Assembly (NCBI RefSeq): GCF_000264905.1
Contig: NW_006763133.1
Span: 1,746,329 to 1,810,328 of the forward strand
Direction: 5' to 3'
Length of the DNA stretch: 64,000 nucleotides
Source of the DNA: Stereum hirsutum FP-91666 SS1
Taxonomy: Eukaryota > Basidiomycota > Agaricomycetes > Russulales > Stereaceae
The notes below the pieces were generated by a model. It did no database searches, was not told where the DNA came from, and saw only the letters and a list, made by a program, of their open reading frames with translations. Positions 23,223-32,692 of this stretch are shown piece by piece. Within the stretch, counting starts at the first letter, position 1, and each line of letters begins with the position of its first letter. Made by a program: the position numbers and the translations under genes.

Positions 23223-23806
23223 ATTACTGTAAACATATGACTTGAACGAAATGTAATACTTGTCTCGAGATCTGCGCGTTATACATGTATCATGGCTCTG
23301 GCTTCGTGATTGTGTAGACGATTACTCGGTATCAAGACCGTAATTGAGATATATTTTGACGACTTCGACTTGGATGGGTCGTTCGCGTTCGAATTATAGG
23401 ATCGGAATTACACGCGAACTGCATTCACCCTTCATCCTCTTCATTCGATGAAAGAGCATTCCATACAAGCGTCGAGGCTGAGTCGGCTTGATATACAGTC
23501 GAGCAATTCATAAAAGAATATTAATCCAGTTGGGATGCAGCGAGCTGTGTTGAAGGCGATAGGCACGGGTCCCCGAGAACATGCGCCTCACCGTCTTCAA
23601 GAAGACGACGAAGGTGATTAAATGCTGATTCATATTGACTTACACAGGGAAGACTGGAGGCACTCAGTAGACAGAAGCAATGATACATACATAAATATTT
23701 CGCGATTGTATAATATCGAAGGAACATGACGTGCAGAAGAACTGGAGGGTGGTAATGCTGGGATCGCTGGAGAAATCTATTGATAATTTTGAAAAGGTAG
23801 TACATA
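23223..23806. other. Convergent intergenic region
   Basis: Region between the 3' ends of the SnoaL-like gene and the flavin monooxygenase gene. It is AT-rich with ATAAAA-like stretches suitable for 3' processing. No gene seen. Confidence 0.4.
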
Positions 23807-26170
23807 TTAAGAAGAACCCTCAGTCGACTTGAAGAGGAAACCATCAAAGTAGGGCTCGAGAGAACGAGCATCGGAGATAGTAGAAGAGGTACCAATCCAG
23901 CTGTCCGGGCGTACAACGACAATAGCACCTTCCTCGTGCGAGACACCATACAGAGCATGAGCGTCACCACCAAAGTGGCTCAACGGAAGCTGGTCGTCGT
24001 AGACGGTGTGACCGGTCTTCGACAGGAATGGGAACGTCTTGACGCGGTGGTCGGCCTGTGAAGGCGTAGCGCGGACGACAACGACGATCTTGAAAGTATC
24101 AGCACCGCCGTATGCGTGATAGAACGAGCTGCGGCTAGCAAGGTAGTTGTCGAGGGCGTGAAGTTTGGCGTTGACCGGGCCCCCCATGTTGCTGGCGAAG
24201 ACGAGGAGGGTGAACTGGCCTAGATGACCGAAAGAGTGATAAAGACGGCCGGAGTGATTACGGCTGAGCGCGACTCTGGGGTTGGAAGCACGGTAGCCGG
24301 CACGAGCCCTCGAGACGGCGGAAGAGAGCTTGTTGAGCGCGTTCGACGCGTAGTCGACGTCCATGCCGATGAGGAACTGCCCCACCTGGCCGACGAACTT
24401 TTTGAAAAAGAAGACGTCCTTGTCCTCGCCAGGGGGAACATCGAGCTCTTCGGCCTCCTTGTCGGTTTCGCCGGACCCGTCGATGGCCTGGAAGGTGCAG
24501 TTGCCGACAAAGCGAAGGTAACGAGCGGAGGTGGCGACGGCGCGGAGAGCGTTCTCCCTCCTCTCGACATCGTATGAAGCGAGAAGACTTGGCTTGGCGA
24601 TACCACGGCAGAGCATAGCGAGCTTCCATGCCAGGTTGTGGGCGTCCATGACACCGGTGTTCATACCAAAGGCGCCCTTCGCACTGTGGACATGACTAAA
24701 GGATGCTTTCTGTTAGTGCTGGGTGCCGAAGTATATAATGTGATACGAACATACCATGAGTCACCGGCTAGGAAGATGCGGTCTTTGTAGGTGAAAGAGT
24801 TGGCGACACGCTCGTTGACTGTCCCACAATGAGCACGTATTCAGAAGTCAAAGCCGCGAAGGGTACTTACTGGTCAAAATTGTGTACCAGTCAACGGGTT
24901 CGGCGTAGCTCAAGGAGTACGGCGCGAAGACCTTGTTAAGTATGACCAATATTTCCTCGGGACCCCACTGGGAGAAAGCAAGGACATCAGATCATGGCAA
25001 CCTCACCTAACAGACACAACTTACTTTGGAGTGATCAAAGGCTTTTCCGGGCTCAGCACGGAGCTGAACGTAGAGACGGACCAGGTTACGCTCACGAGGG
25101 ATGATAAGACATCCACCGAGCTCAGAGTTGAGGACGGTACTGTGGTCTGGATATCAGTTTCAGGTGCATAGCACAAAAAATGTGGTAACACGTACCCGAA
25201 AGTCCAGCGGTGAGGGAAGTCAGAGTTGACGACGGCATCAACGATACCCCAGTGCAGGTCGGTCTTCACGCCGGGGAACTCGATGGGGAGCGACTTGCGG
25301 ATCATACTGTGTGCACCGTCGCTGCCAACCATAAATCTCGCAGTAACGACCTCTTCGACCCCGGTAGCCTCGTTGGTGATGTTGACCGTGATGGGATGGG
25401 TCACTGAAGCGTCGGCTTCCTCGTCAAACTTATAGGACGTAGCGGTGCATGGCCTCTCGACAAGAACGTCGTGACGGATAAGATCACTGTGTCAAACCAG
25501 AGTATGAGTGTGAAGGCGGTTCGAAGAGAAACGTAGCACATACCGAATCAGGAGGTGTTCGACCTCGGTCTGCGTGCAAGCGTGGAGACCAGTGTAATGG
25601 GCCTCATTACCCGGAGCCTGGTGAGACTCGGCGAAGATATGCTGCTTTCCGTCCTTGTAGACGGTCGTGTGCTCGACCCGGATACCGACGTGATAGACTT
25701 CTTCACCAAGACCAAGAAGATCGAAAACCTCCATCGAACGAGCTTGAAGACCATCTGCACGGCCGACTGGGAGAGGATGAGGAGACCTGTCGAGGATACG
25801 GACGGTAATACCCTGACGAAGAAGGCAGGCGGCCGTGGTGAGGCCGACAGGACCAGCTATATAGTGAAGTCAGTTTATAGACCCTACATCAGGCGATAAA
25901 CGATGAAAAGCTTACCCCCGATGATGATGACATCGACCTTAGATGGAGGTTTGTAGTTAGGGACGGCGGGCTTCTCGCAGTTGGTCCCATTCAAGACGTT
26001 GGGCCAGGTGAGCTGAGACATCACACCGAGTTTATTGGGCAGAGAGGTACCAGGGCTTTTGATAAGGTTAGGTTAGTGAGCTAATCCTAGTATACACGCA
26101 CAGAAACCAAGACGTACCGGTTGAGCAGCTCGGGCTCAACATATCCGTCGAAAGTCTCAAAGGTGGCCAT
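23807..26170 (-). CDS. FAD-dependent phenol 2-monooxygenase-like enzyme
   Basis: Eight exons (26170-26118, 26055-25916, 25856-25544, 25486-25196, 25139-25025, 24967-24871, 24818-24755, 24695-23807) total 1962 nt, 653 residues, matching fungal phenol hydroxylases. The FAD-binding motif is VDVIIIGAGPVGLTTAACLL. The DG motif is FMVGSDGAHSMIRKSL and the GD motif is RIFLAGDSCHVHSAKGAFGM. The last ~200 residues match the thioredoxin-like C-terminal domain of the PHBH/phenol hydroxylase group. The family inserts one oxygen ortho to a phenolic OH using NADPH. The substrate could be phenol, a methoxylated phenol or a hydroxyquinone precursor. Maleylacetate reductase 4.3 kb away supports aromatic catabolism. 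Confidence 0.88.
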
Positions 26171-27471
26171 TGGATTCAGGAATGAGATGGAGAAGGTGAG
26201 GTAGGGCAAGAACGGGATAACGTTTCAAAACTGCAACCCATCCTTTTCATTTATGTGCCTCATCGGCAAACCTGAAAAGACGTGTCTAAGCTAAGCCTGC
26301 GACCACGACGCGTCGTACGCAGTGCGAGGGACGTGAGTTCAACATATTAGCGGTCATCAATACTCACCATCGGAGACGTTAGCACTCAGAATTTGCCTAA
26401 AGGAACGTGTCATATCCCAATATAGAACCGTACACAGTCAAAGGGTGGGAAGGGCGAGCGAGAACAGCACAGCATGCGAGGATGTCGGAGTCCGTGAAGG
26501 AACACCCACAGAAAACTCCGAGTCAACTGTTAGGAAAGGGACATCGTGTGGCTGTGCAGGGAGTGGGTCCACCCACTGACCATCTCCGTCAGGGAAATCT
26601 GTACTGGCCATGACGAGATAGGCGGCCGAGGTATGGTCTAGTATGGTCCACAACGTGGACGAAGACGAAATCGTGTGTGCTATCCCTGCCCGACATTGAC
26701 CAGCCATTTGGAAGGCTCTCTGGGTCAAACCATCCAACAGTGTCATGCGGGTACGTACACAACGCCGTTACTAGGATAAGCTACAATAGGCTGCGATTTG
26801 TGTTTCGTCCATCTTCATACAACGTAGGGGTGCTTTGCTCGAATTGCTCTTTGCGGATGTCGTTTTCGCTTCTGCTCCCAGATGTGTATGACACCATGGA
26901 CATCGGAATCGATCATGTAAGCACGCAAGTCGGTGCAACGCATTGCACTCAGCAACGGCGATTTCGGTTGTCGAAACAACCGGAAGAAGCAAAGCTAAGT
27001 TACTATTATTGTGCGGCGATGCACCACCATGATATCTGCCCAATTGATACACCGAGCTAATGTGCTTTTCGTCAATGCCCAGTTTGAGGTTGCTTCAAGT
27101 TCACCCCTCTGCGGTCATGGGGCACGAAAAGAGTTGCTTTTCATGGGCATTGTGATAAACGACATTTCTACCATATACAGGGAGCCGCTGCCCCGGACCA
27201 GAGAGGCCTTGATATGGTGGGATGTGACACTCCTTGGCAGACTACGATGCAAAGACAACAACAGGCACATGTGCTCAGCACTGGCAAGGCTAAGGTATAT
27301 GACGGCCATGATCCATCCACAAAGAATCAAACACGAACAAGCGAACAGAGAAAAAGATATTACAGAAACGCACAAAATGTACCTGTACTGACGAACCGAC
27401 TCCAAACCGTGTACATCTCGTCTCCTGCCGCAAAACCCCGTCTACCATAGCTCACGGGACTGCTCTCTGGC
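26171..27471. other. Intergenic stretch with palindromic ACGCGT site
   Basis: No supported gene in 1.3 kb. A perfect 12-bp palindrome ACGACGCGTCGT is at 26305-26316, 135 bases upstream of the monooxygenase start. The frames on both strands between 26438 and 27450 have no recognisable motif, although the minus-strand one near 26560 (MASTDFPDGDGQWVDPLPAQ) looks faintly coding. Confidence 0.35.
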
Positions 27472-28488
27472 TTAACAGCACTTGCTCGCCTGAGCATTCG
27501 ATGTGTCCACACTGGGGCTGACGGTGAGGGTGTCGCCGGAAGAGGGCTTGATGGCGTCCCCAGATGGTTCGAGCGACTTGTTGGAAACGATACGGAAGAT
27601 GTCGGTAAGGATGGTCTGGAACGCAGACTCGACGTTTGATGCGTCGAGGGCAGAAGTCTCGATGAATGAAAGACCGTTCTCCGCTGTTACAGGACGGATC
27701 AGCATGTGCATCGTATGCTTATGTGGCGTATGACGAATGACACCAAGGCTTACCAGAGAACGCCTTCGCCTCTTCTGTGGGCACGGCACGGAGGTGCTTA
27801 AGATCACTCTTGTTCCCGACCAACATGATGACGATGTTCGAGTCCGCATGGTCACGAAGCTCCTTCAACCACCGGGTGACATTGACGTATGTTGCATGTT
27901 TTGCGATATCGTAGACAAGAAGTGCGCCGACTGCACCACGGTAGTAACTTTAGCATAAGCATACCATGTCAATATAACGTGTAAAGCAATAACAAGAACA
28001 AAGCGTACGCGGCAGTGATTGCCCGATACCGCTCCTGTCCGGCTAGAAGATGGACAAGGTCAGAAACCTTGAAGTAGTCGGTCTGTCACAAGTAGACATA
28101 CCGGTATCCCAAATCTGAGCCTTCAATGTCTTTCCATCAACACTGATCGTCCGTGTCGCAAACTCAACCCCAATCGTTGACTTCGTCTCGAGATTGAATT
28201 CGTTACGAGTGAATCGCGAGAGCACTGCGGGCCAATATGATTAGCCCCCTTCAGCAAGGTGTCATCGAGGACGTGCTCTACACACAGTTTCTACAATTCA
28301 GGAACGTAAGTGTTTGTGAGTGACGGCGGGCGGGCGTATATAGGGAACACGCACGATTTCCCTACGCCCGAGTCTCCAATCAAGACCACCTATGATGCAT
28401 TCAGTACTTAGTGCTCGCTCATTCATTCTATGTAATGTGCACGACCATTTACCTTGAAGAGATAGTCGAAGTTGCTTCCCTCAGCCAT
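27472..28488 (-). CDS. rab11: Rab11/Ypt31-type small GTPase
   Basis: A Rab GTPase of recycling endosomes and late Golgi, which directs exocytic vesicles. Exons 28488-28453, 28389-28355, 28290-28286, 28224-28102, 28042-28009, 27947-27754 and 27683-27472 total 639 nt, 212 residues. Seen are the P-loop GDSGVGKSN, switch [32 protein letters not shown] for guanine specificity, ETSAL, and a C-terminal KCC double cysteine for geranylgeranylation. The third exon is a 5-nt microexon (AAACT) that completes Ser-Asn-Leu right after the P-loop lysine. Without it the frame and the P-loop boundary do not join. Switch and nucleotide motifs are intact, so it should be functional. Confidence 0.93.
28286..28290 (-). 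other. rab11: 5-nt microexon of the rab11 gene
   Basis: The exon AAACT is flanked by acceptor TTGTAG and donor GTGTGT. It supplies the last base of Ser, all of Asn and the first base of Leu (KS-N-LLSRF). Phases 2 and 1 on either side match. Confidence 0.75.
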
Positions 28489-29101
28489 TGTCGATGTTAT
28501 AGGGTTACTTGGGTGGTCGTATTCGGGTTGGGACAGTTAGCCGCGTGTGAGGGTGTCGTGGTCGTGAAGCAAGGCGCGTACAGCGGAGATTGAATTGTGG
28601 CGCCGGGCCTTCCGCCGTCGCTCGCTTCATGGGGCGACGTTGCAGCCTGAGCTCGTCCCATATTTTTGTTTGCATTAATGCTCGTGCTTGTTCTGTTCGC
28701 TATGGCTCTCATGCTCTCATGACTAGACTTCGTGCTCATTTCACATTTGTTTTTTCCTCCACACAATCCACGATGCACTCGGCGGCTTCGTCCAGGAATC
28801 TCAGGAGTTGCCTGATACGTCTGAGGCTCCGATGCAAGACGCCTCAGTTATTGGAGAGCGCTCATGGTCAGAAACAACATTAGACACGCCTCAAAGAGCA
28901 CTGCGACCCCCTTCTGTCTGCTTCGCTCTAGCTGATGCCAAAGGTTCTGTTCACCAACTTCGGTCGGTCCTGGGCGGACCGTGATGATGATCACGATGTT
29001 CCGGGGCATATCTAAAAGCTCTGTCCTCAAACCTCCCAAGACTGCAGACTTTTCATCCACTCCCATCTTCAAGAAACTCTCGCTTCAAGTATCGCTGTGC
29101 G
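28489..29101. other. Divergent intergenic region
   Basis: Region between rab11 and the mutarotase-like gene. No gene supported; no clear TATA box. A CT-rich stretch precedes the rab11 ATG on its strand. Confidence 0.35.
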
Positions 29102-29609
29102 ATGTCAGGACCAAAAAGGGTATGCCAGGTCGTCAAAGTATGTTTTTGTGTTGGCTTTTCATCAGAGTATAACCCGCTCTTTAGCTGTACTGTGATCATT
29201 GATTGTTATTGTATTCATCATCAGCTCAAACCGGAAGCCTTGTCCGAATATAAAAGCGTACACGCGGCAGTGTGGCCCGGCGTTCTCGCTGCCATCGAAC
29301 GCGCCCACATCGTTGATTACTCTATTCATTATCTCCCAGAGCTTAACTTGCTCATCGCCAACTTCAAATACGTCGGAAATGATTATGAGAAAGACATGGC
29401 GAGCGTAGCAAATAATGTGGACACGCAGAGATGGTGGAAGTTGACGGACGGTATGCAAGAAAGCCTTGTAGATGGCGCCACCGGCTCGGGAGGAGAGATT
29501 CCTTGGTGGAAGGCAGGTCCTTCACTTTTTGATACTGATATTTATCTGACTATGTTCTGTCCTCCAGGAACTAGAAGAAGTATTCCGATTCGAGGGCGAG
29601 CGGAAGTGA
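29102..29609 (+). CDS. L-rhamnose mutarotase-family protein
   Basis: Exons 29102-29137, 29225-29512 and 29568-29609 total 366 nt (121 residues). The protein matches the L-rhamnose mutarotase (RhaM-like, ferredoxin-fold dimer) family: LKPEALSEYKSVHAAVWPGV, ERAHIVDYSIHYLPELNLL, RWWKLTDGMQESL, and EIPWWKELEEVFRFEGERK at the end. Family members interconvert anomers of rhamnose and related 6-deoxy sugars; the active His and the paired Trp are present. The last intron starts with GC (AAG|GCAGGT), which restores the conserved WWK-ELEEVF junction in phase 0; a GT donor 4 bases downstream would break frame. The genes around it point to plant polymer use. Confidence 0.85.
29513..29567 (+). other. GC-AG intron in the mutarotase-like gene
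   Basis: It is a 55-nt intron with donor context AAG|GCAGGT and acceptor CCTCCAG. It fits the GC-AG consensus (strong pairing except the second base). The spliced product keeps the conserved C-terminus. Confidence 0.75.
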
Positions 29610-30284
29610 CACAGCAGCTCTACGTACCTTCCACTAGACTGTTGCTGTCCGTTGCCCTTCGAAATTAGTACCATCCTGCTCGAACAGTGTACAATGCTAC
29701 ATCCTTAAATGGAAAGTCAAGATCCTGTCCTTCATTGACTCTTGATCGCAGAAAATTCTCGGGACCGATGATATCGTAACACGCTCTCGCCTCGTACTCA
29801 ACATCAAATCATTCTCCCACTTCTACCCCGTGCACCTTGAGTATTCCGTGTCGGTGATCGCAAGGAGCAGACCACAGTGGTCACATATATCATCTATATA
29901 TATGCCGCTTATGACTGGTCTCGATGTCCCTTGCTTGATGACGGACACAAGAGACCATATGACCCTCATTTATACGCCTGGTCCCTCTGTCACGTATGGC
30001 GCAGATATTTCAGCGGCACTGTAGCCTCAAGGGCCCCTTTCCAGAACCTCAAACTTCACAGAAATGGACGAGGACTTGAAAGTGAGTATTCCTCATAATG
30101 CTGGGTACTGGTGCTGATGGAGATCCGGCGTCCGCACGGTTGCATGTCACCTACTTATCATTGTAGCAGATGGGAATAAATTGAGGGAATCCGATTCTTT
30201 GCTCCGAGGATAATGTTTGGTAAGTATATATCCGCGTGGCCACAGGAATGATCTTTCTCACTTAGACCTATGACATTGTCCATT

Positions 30285-30455
30285 TTGATTCAGCCGTTTC
30301 TCTGGCCAGGAACACGCCCCGACGGTCAGATATGCATGCAAGTAATATGTGCAAAAATGCCATCAGCACGTTTCCCATGGTCAATCAGTGCGTAGATCTA
30401 GTACACTCATCAGTGCCCGTCCGAGGCTGGTCAGTTTGAAACGACAAGGCCTCAG
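30285..30455 (+). repeat. Promoter duplication, copy A (decayed TATA)
   Basis: It shares with copy B a near-identical block (CTCTGGCCAGGAAC, then GACGGTCAGAT) and, in the same order, CATCAGCA, CCCATGGT/CCCGTGGT, GCGTAGA/GCGCATAGA, GCCC, and GGTCAGT before the TATA position. Here that position reads GGTCAGTTTGAAACGAC, so the TATAAA is lost. Confidence 0.6.
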
Positions 30456-30757
30456 ACCAGCTCAGACACACCGCATATACGGCCGGCTGCTTTCAGCTGT
30501 GAAAGTGCAAGGCAGCGCCGCCATCCATATAAGAAATGAGCAGAACGTGTTCCAGCAAGTCGGCCTGGTTGCTTCCTTCCAACTCTCAATAAAGACAAAC
30601 AGTGTGGCGTATACTCGAACTGAACGGTCTTCCGTCCATCTGCCACACCAGTCATCGTCGAGACTTGCGACGAGATGCATTTAGGCCTGGATATGTCCTA
30701 CTAGTGCCTATCCACATGGGCTGGTACCGCTATGATCCTCCCCGTGTTCGAGTAGAT

Positions 30758-30935
30758 TTTGATCCAGCAATTCCTCTGGCCAGGAACGCGCCCGACGGTC
30801 AGATCTCGGCGCATGGAAACGATATATGCAAGCACGCCGCACAATGTTCCATCAGCATGCTCCCCGTGGTTGTTCGGCGCATAGAGCGAATACGCCCACG
30901 AGCCCCTCTCGGGATCCAGTGGTCAGTATAAAATG
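30758..30935 (+). repeat. Promoter duplication, copy B (intact TATA)
   Basis: This is the downstream copy. It ends GGTCAGTATAAAATGAC and so carries the TATA box of the DPBB gene. Confidence 0.6.
30927..30933 (+). promoter_or_regulatory. TATA box of the DPBB/CBM5-12 gene
   Basis: TATAAAA lies 122 bases before the ATG at 31055, with a pyrimidine-rich leader between. Spacing is normal for a fungal TATA promoter. Confidence 0.6.
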
Positions 30936-31054
30936 ACACGACCATAGCCCAATTTACACCAAGAGTCCCAGAGTTCCTCGTCTGCTCTAATTGCGCTCCC
31001 TCGTCGCGTCCGATCTTTCATTCCTTACCCACTCTCGCTCATTGTTCTGGAGAA

Positions 31055-32115
31055 ATGCTCGGACTTGCGTCTTTCATCAGTGTAGCGTTCGCCGTTCCGA
31101 TACTTGCCGCACCTCACCAACGCAGGACCACTTACAGTGGCGACGGTGTGTGATGTTCATACTGGCCTTCATCTCTGCAACTCGAGCTAATTCTCATCAA
31201 TCATCAAAGGAACCTTCTTCGATGTTGCCCTTGGTGCATGGTGAGCGCTTTCTCCCAGCAGTTGTGGCCGTCCGTTGAGTTCATGCTGGTTTTGCCGTAA
31301 TTTAGTGGGCTCAACAATGTCGCGACGGACATGGTCGTAGCTGTTTCGGAGGACATGTACGACACATGGCCGTAAGTACTATTTGGTGCAGAGTCGTCTG
31401 ATATATAATCATCTAACAATGCGTTACAGAGGCGCAACTGCCAACCCCAACCTGTTCGTAACCAGTGCCGCAATCATCATTGATCTTTGAGTTGAGCGTT
31501 TTTTTTGTACAGCAACCCGATCTGTGGCTCTGTCATCAACGCGTTCTGTAAGTAATAATGCTAGTCTTTGCTCAGTTATGACTGGTGTTGATATGCGTGG
31601 TCCTGTAGATGAAGACAAGGAAGTCACCGTGACCGTAGTCGACCGGTGCACCGGCTGCGCATTCTACGACCTCGATTTCTCTCGTGGGGCATTCGACCAG
31701 CTCGCCGATGAGAGCCTAGGACGCATCCAAATCACCTGGGAATGGGCCAGCGACGTTTCAACTACCACTACGACGGCCCCAACCACGACGACCACTACTC
31801 CCACGACCACTACGGCCCCGACAACCACCCCCACGACGACAAGCACGACAACTACCGCGCCCGCGACAACGACTACTGCCAGCAGCGGTAGTTGCTCAGG
31901 CGCATCGGCCTGGGTTTCGACTACGGCCTACAATGGTGGATCGGAGGTCACTTACAGTGAGTCTCATGCTCCCTTTGCTAGACTCGTCAACTAGGAAAAA
32001 TTAAACCGACTGAAATTCCTCCATAGATGGCCACCTCTGGACCGCAAAGTGGTGGTCTGAGGGCGACACTCCCGGTGGCATTGCTGACGACTGGACCGAC
32101 GACGGCGCATGCTAA
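31055..32115 (+). CDS. Secreted DPBB (expansin/loosenin-like) protein with CBM5/12 module
   Basis: Seven exons (31055-31145, 31210-31240, 31306-31371, 31430-31453, 31513-31547, 31609-31956, 32027-32115) total 684 nt, 227 residues. A signal peptide (MLGLASFISVAFAVPILAAP) is followed by a double-psi beta-barrel: TYSGDGTFFDVALGACG, a middle strand region, NPICGSVINAFY, and EVTVTVVDRCTGCAFYDLDF with the conserved Asp. A Thr/Pro linker of about 40 residues follows, likely O-glycosylated. The C-terminal module has the aromatic pattern of chitin-binding CBM5/12 (SAWVSTTAYNGGSEVTYNGH, then LWTAKWWSEGDTPG). Proteins with this barrel loosen wall polymers without hydrolysis. The CBM would target chitin or a wall glucan. 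Exons 2 and 4 are tiny (31 and 24 nt). Confidence 0.85.
31752..31880 (+). repeat. Thr/Pro codon repeat encoding the linker
   Basis: Low-complexity ACN/CCN codons with irregular TTTAPTTTTTPTTTT units. Prone to slippage; it encodes the linker between the barrel and the CBM. Confidence 0.8.
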
Positions 32116-32692
32116 ACGCTGGAGATCGCACAAGACCCATCTTTCAAGTTCTATGAGCATGGCATTGTTCACTTTCAGTCATTACTCTTCCATCACCAAC
32201 ATCCAATAACTTATTCATATCTCCACTGTCTTTTATCGTTGGGCTCATCGGGTTTCAGGATCGTTATTTAACTTATTTATTTGAGTACTTGTGCTCCTGG
32301 CTATATTCAATCCACTTCGTCGTTCTTTATTTCGAAATTTTGGGTAGCTGCCGCAGAGCCAGCCTTTGCTTTCCTTTGTGTTGTACTATCGTACGTGTCG
32401 GAAAATGCTATCGTTTGTAGTGCTACCCGATTTATCCAAATGTCTCTTTTTGGAGTCAGAGCTCTATGTGTAGCTCTGTACGGACGCCTTCGAGATGGCC
32501 ATCTAGCTTCAGATGTGAAAAGTACAAAGGCACTCGTTAACGGCTCGAAAGACGTGAAACGAACGACTAGATCAGGCTCCAGTAGGTATGCTACACTCCG
32601 CTTGCTTGCAGTCCAGAATATAGACAAATAATGTGGGCATGGATCATAAAACAACCAACAGTCCCCGCTCAAAACTCGTGCTCATACCACGT
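32116..32692. other. Convergent intergenic region
   Basis: 3' flanks of the DPBB and FG-GAP genes. No gene supported; AT-rich around 32215-32290. Confidence 0.4.

Larger units (their letters stand above)
29610..31054. other. Upstream region of the DPBB gene with duplicated promoter
   Basis: No gene is supported in 1.4 kb. The region carries a diverged direct duplication (about 30285-30455 and 30758-30935) ending at the core promoter of the downstream gene; the copies are listed separately. Confidence 0.5.

Noticed and set aside
23521..23973. Minus-strand frame of 150 codons at the end of the monooxygenase gene
   Set aside because: Overlaps the last exon in another frame and has no homologous features.
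31664..31846. Minus-strand frame rich in Val
   Set aside because: It is the antisense of the Thr/Pro linker repeat.
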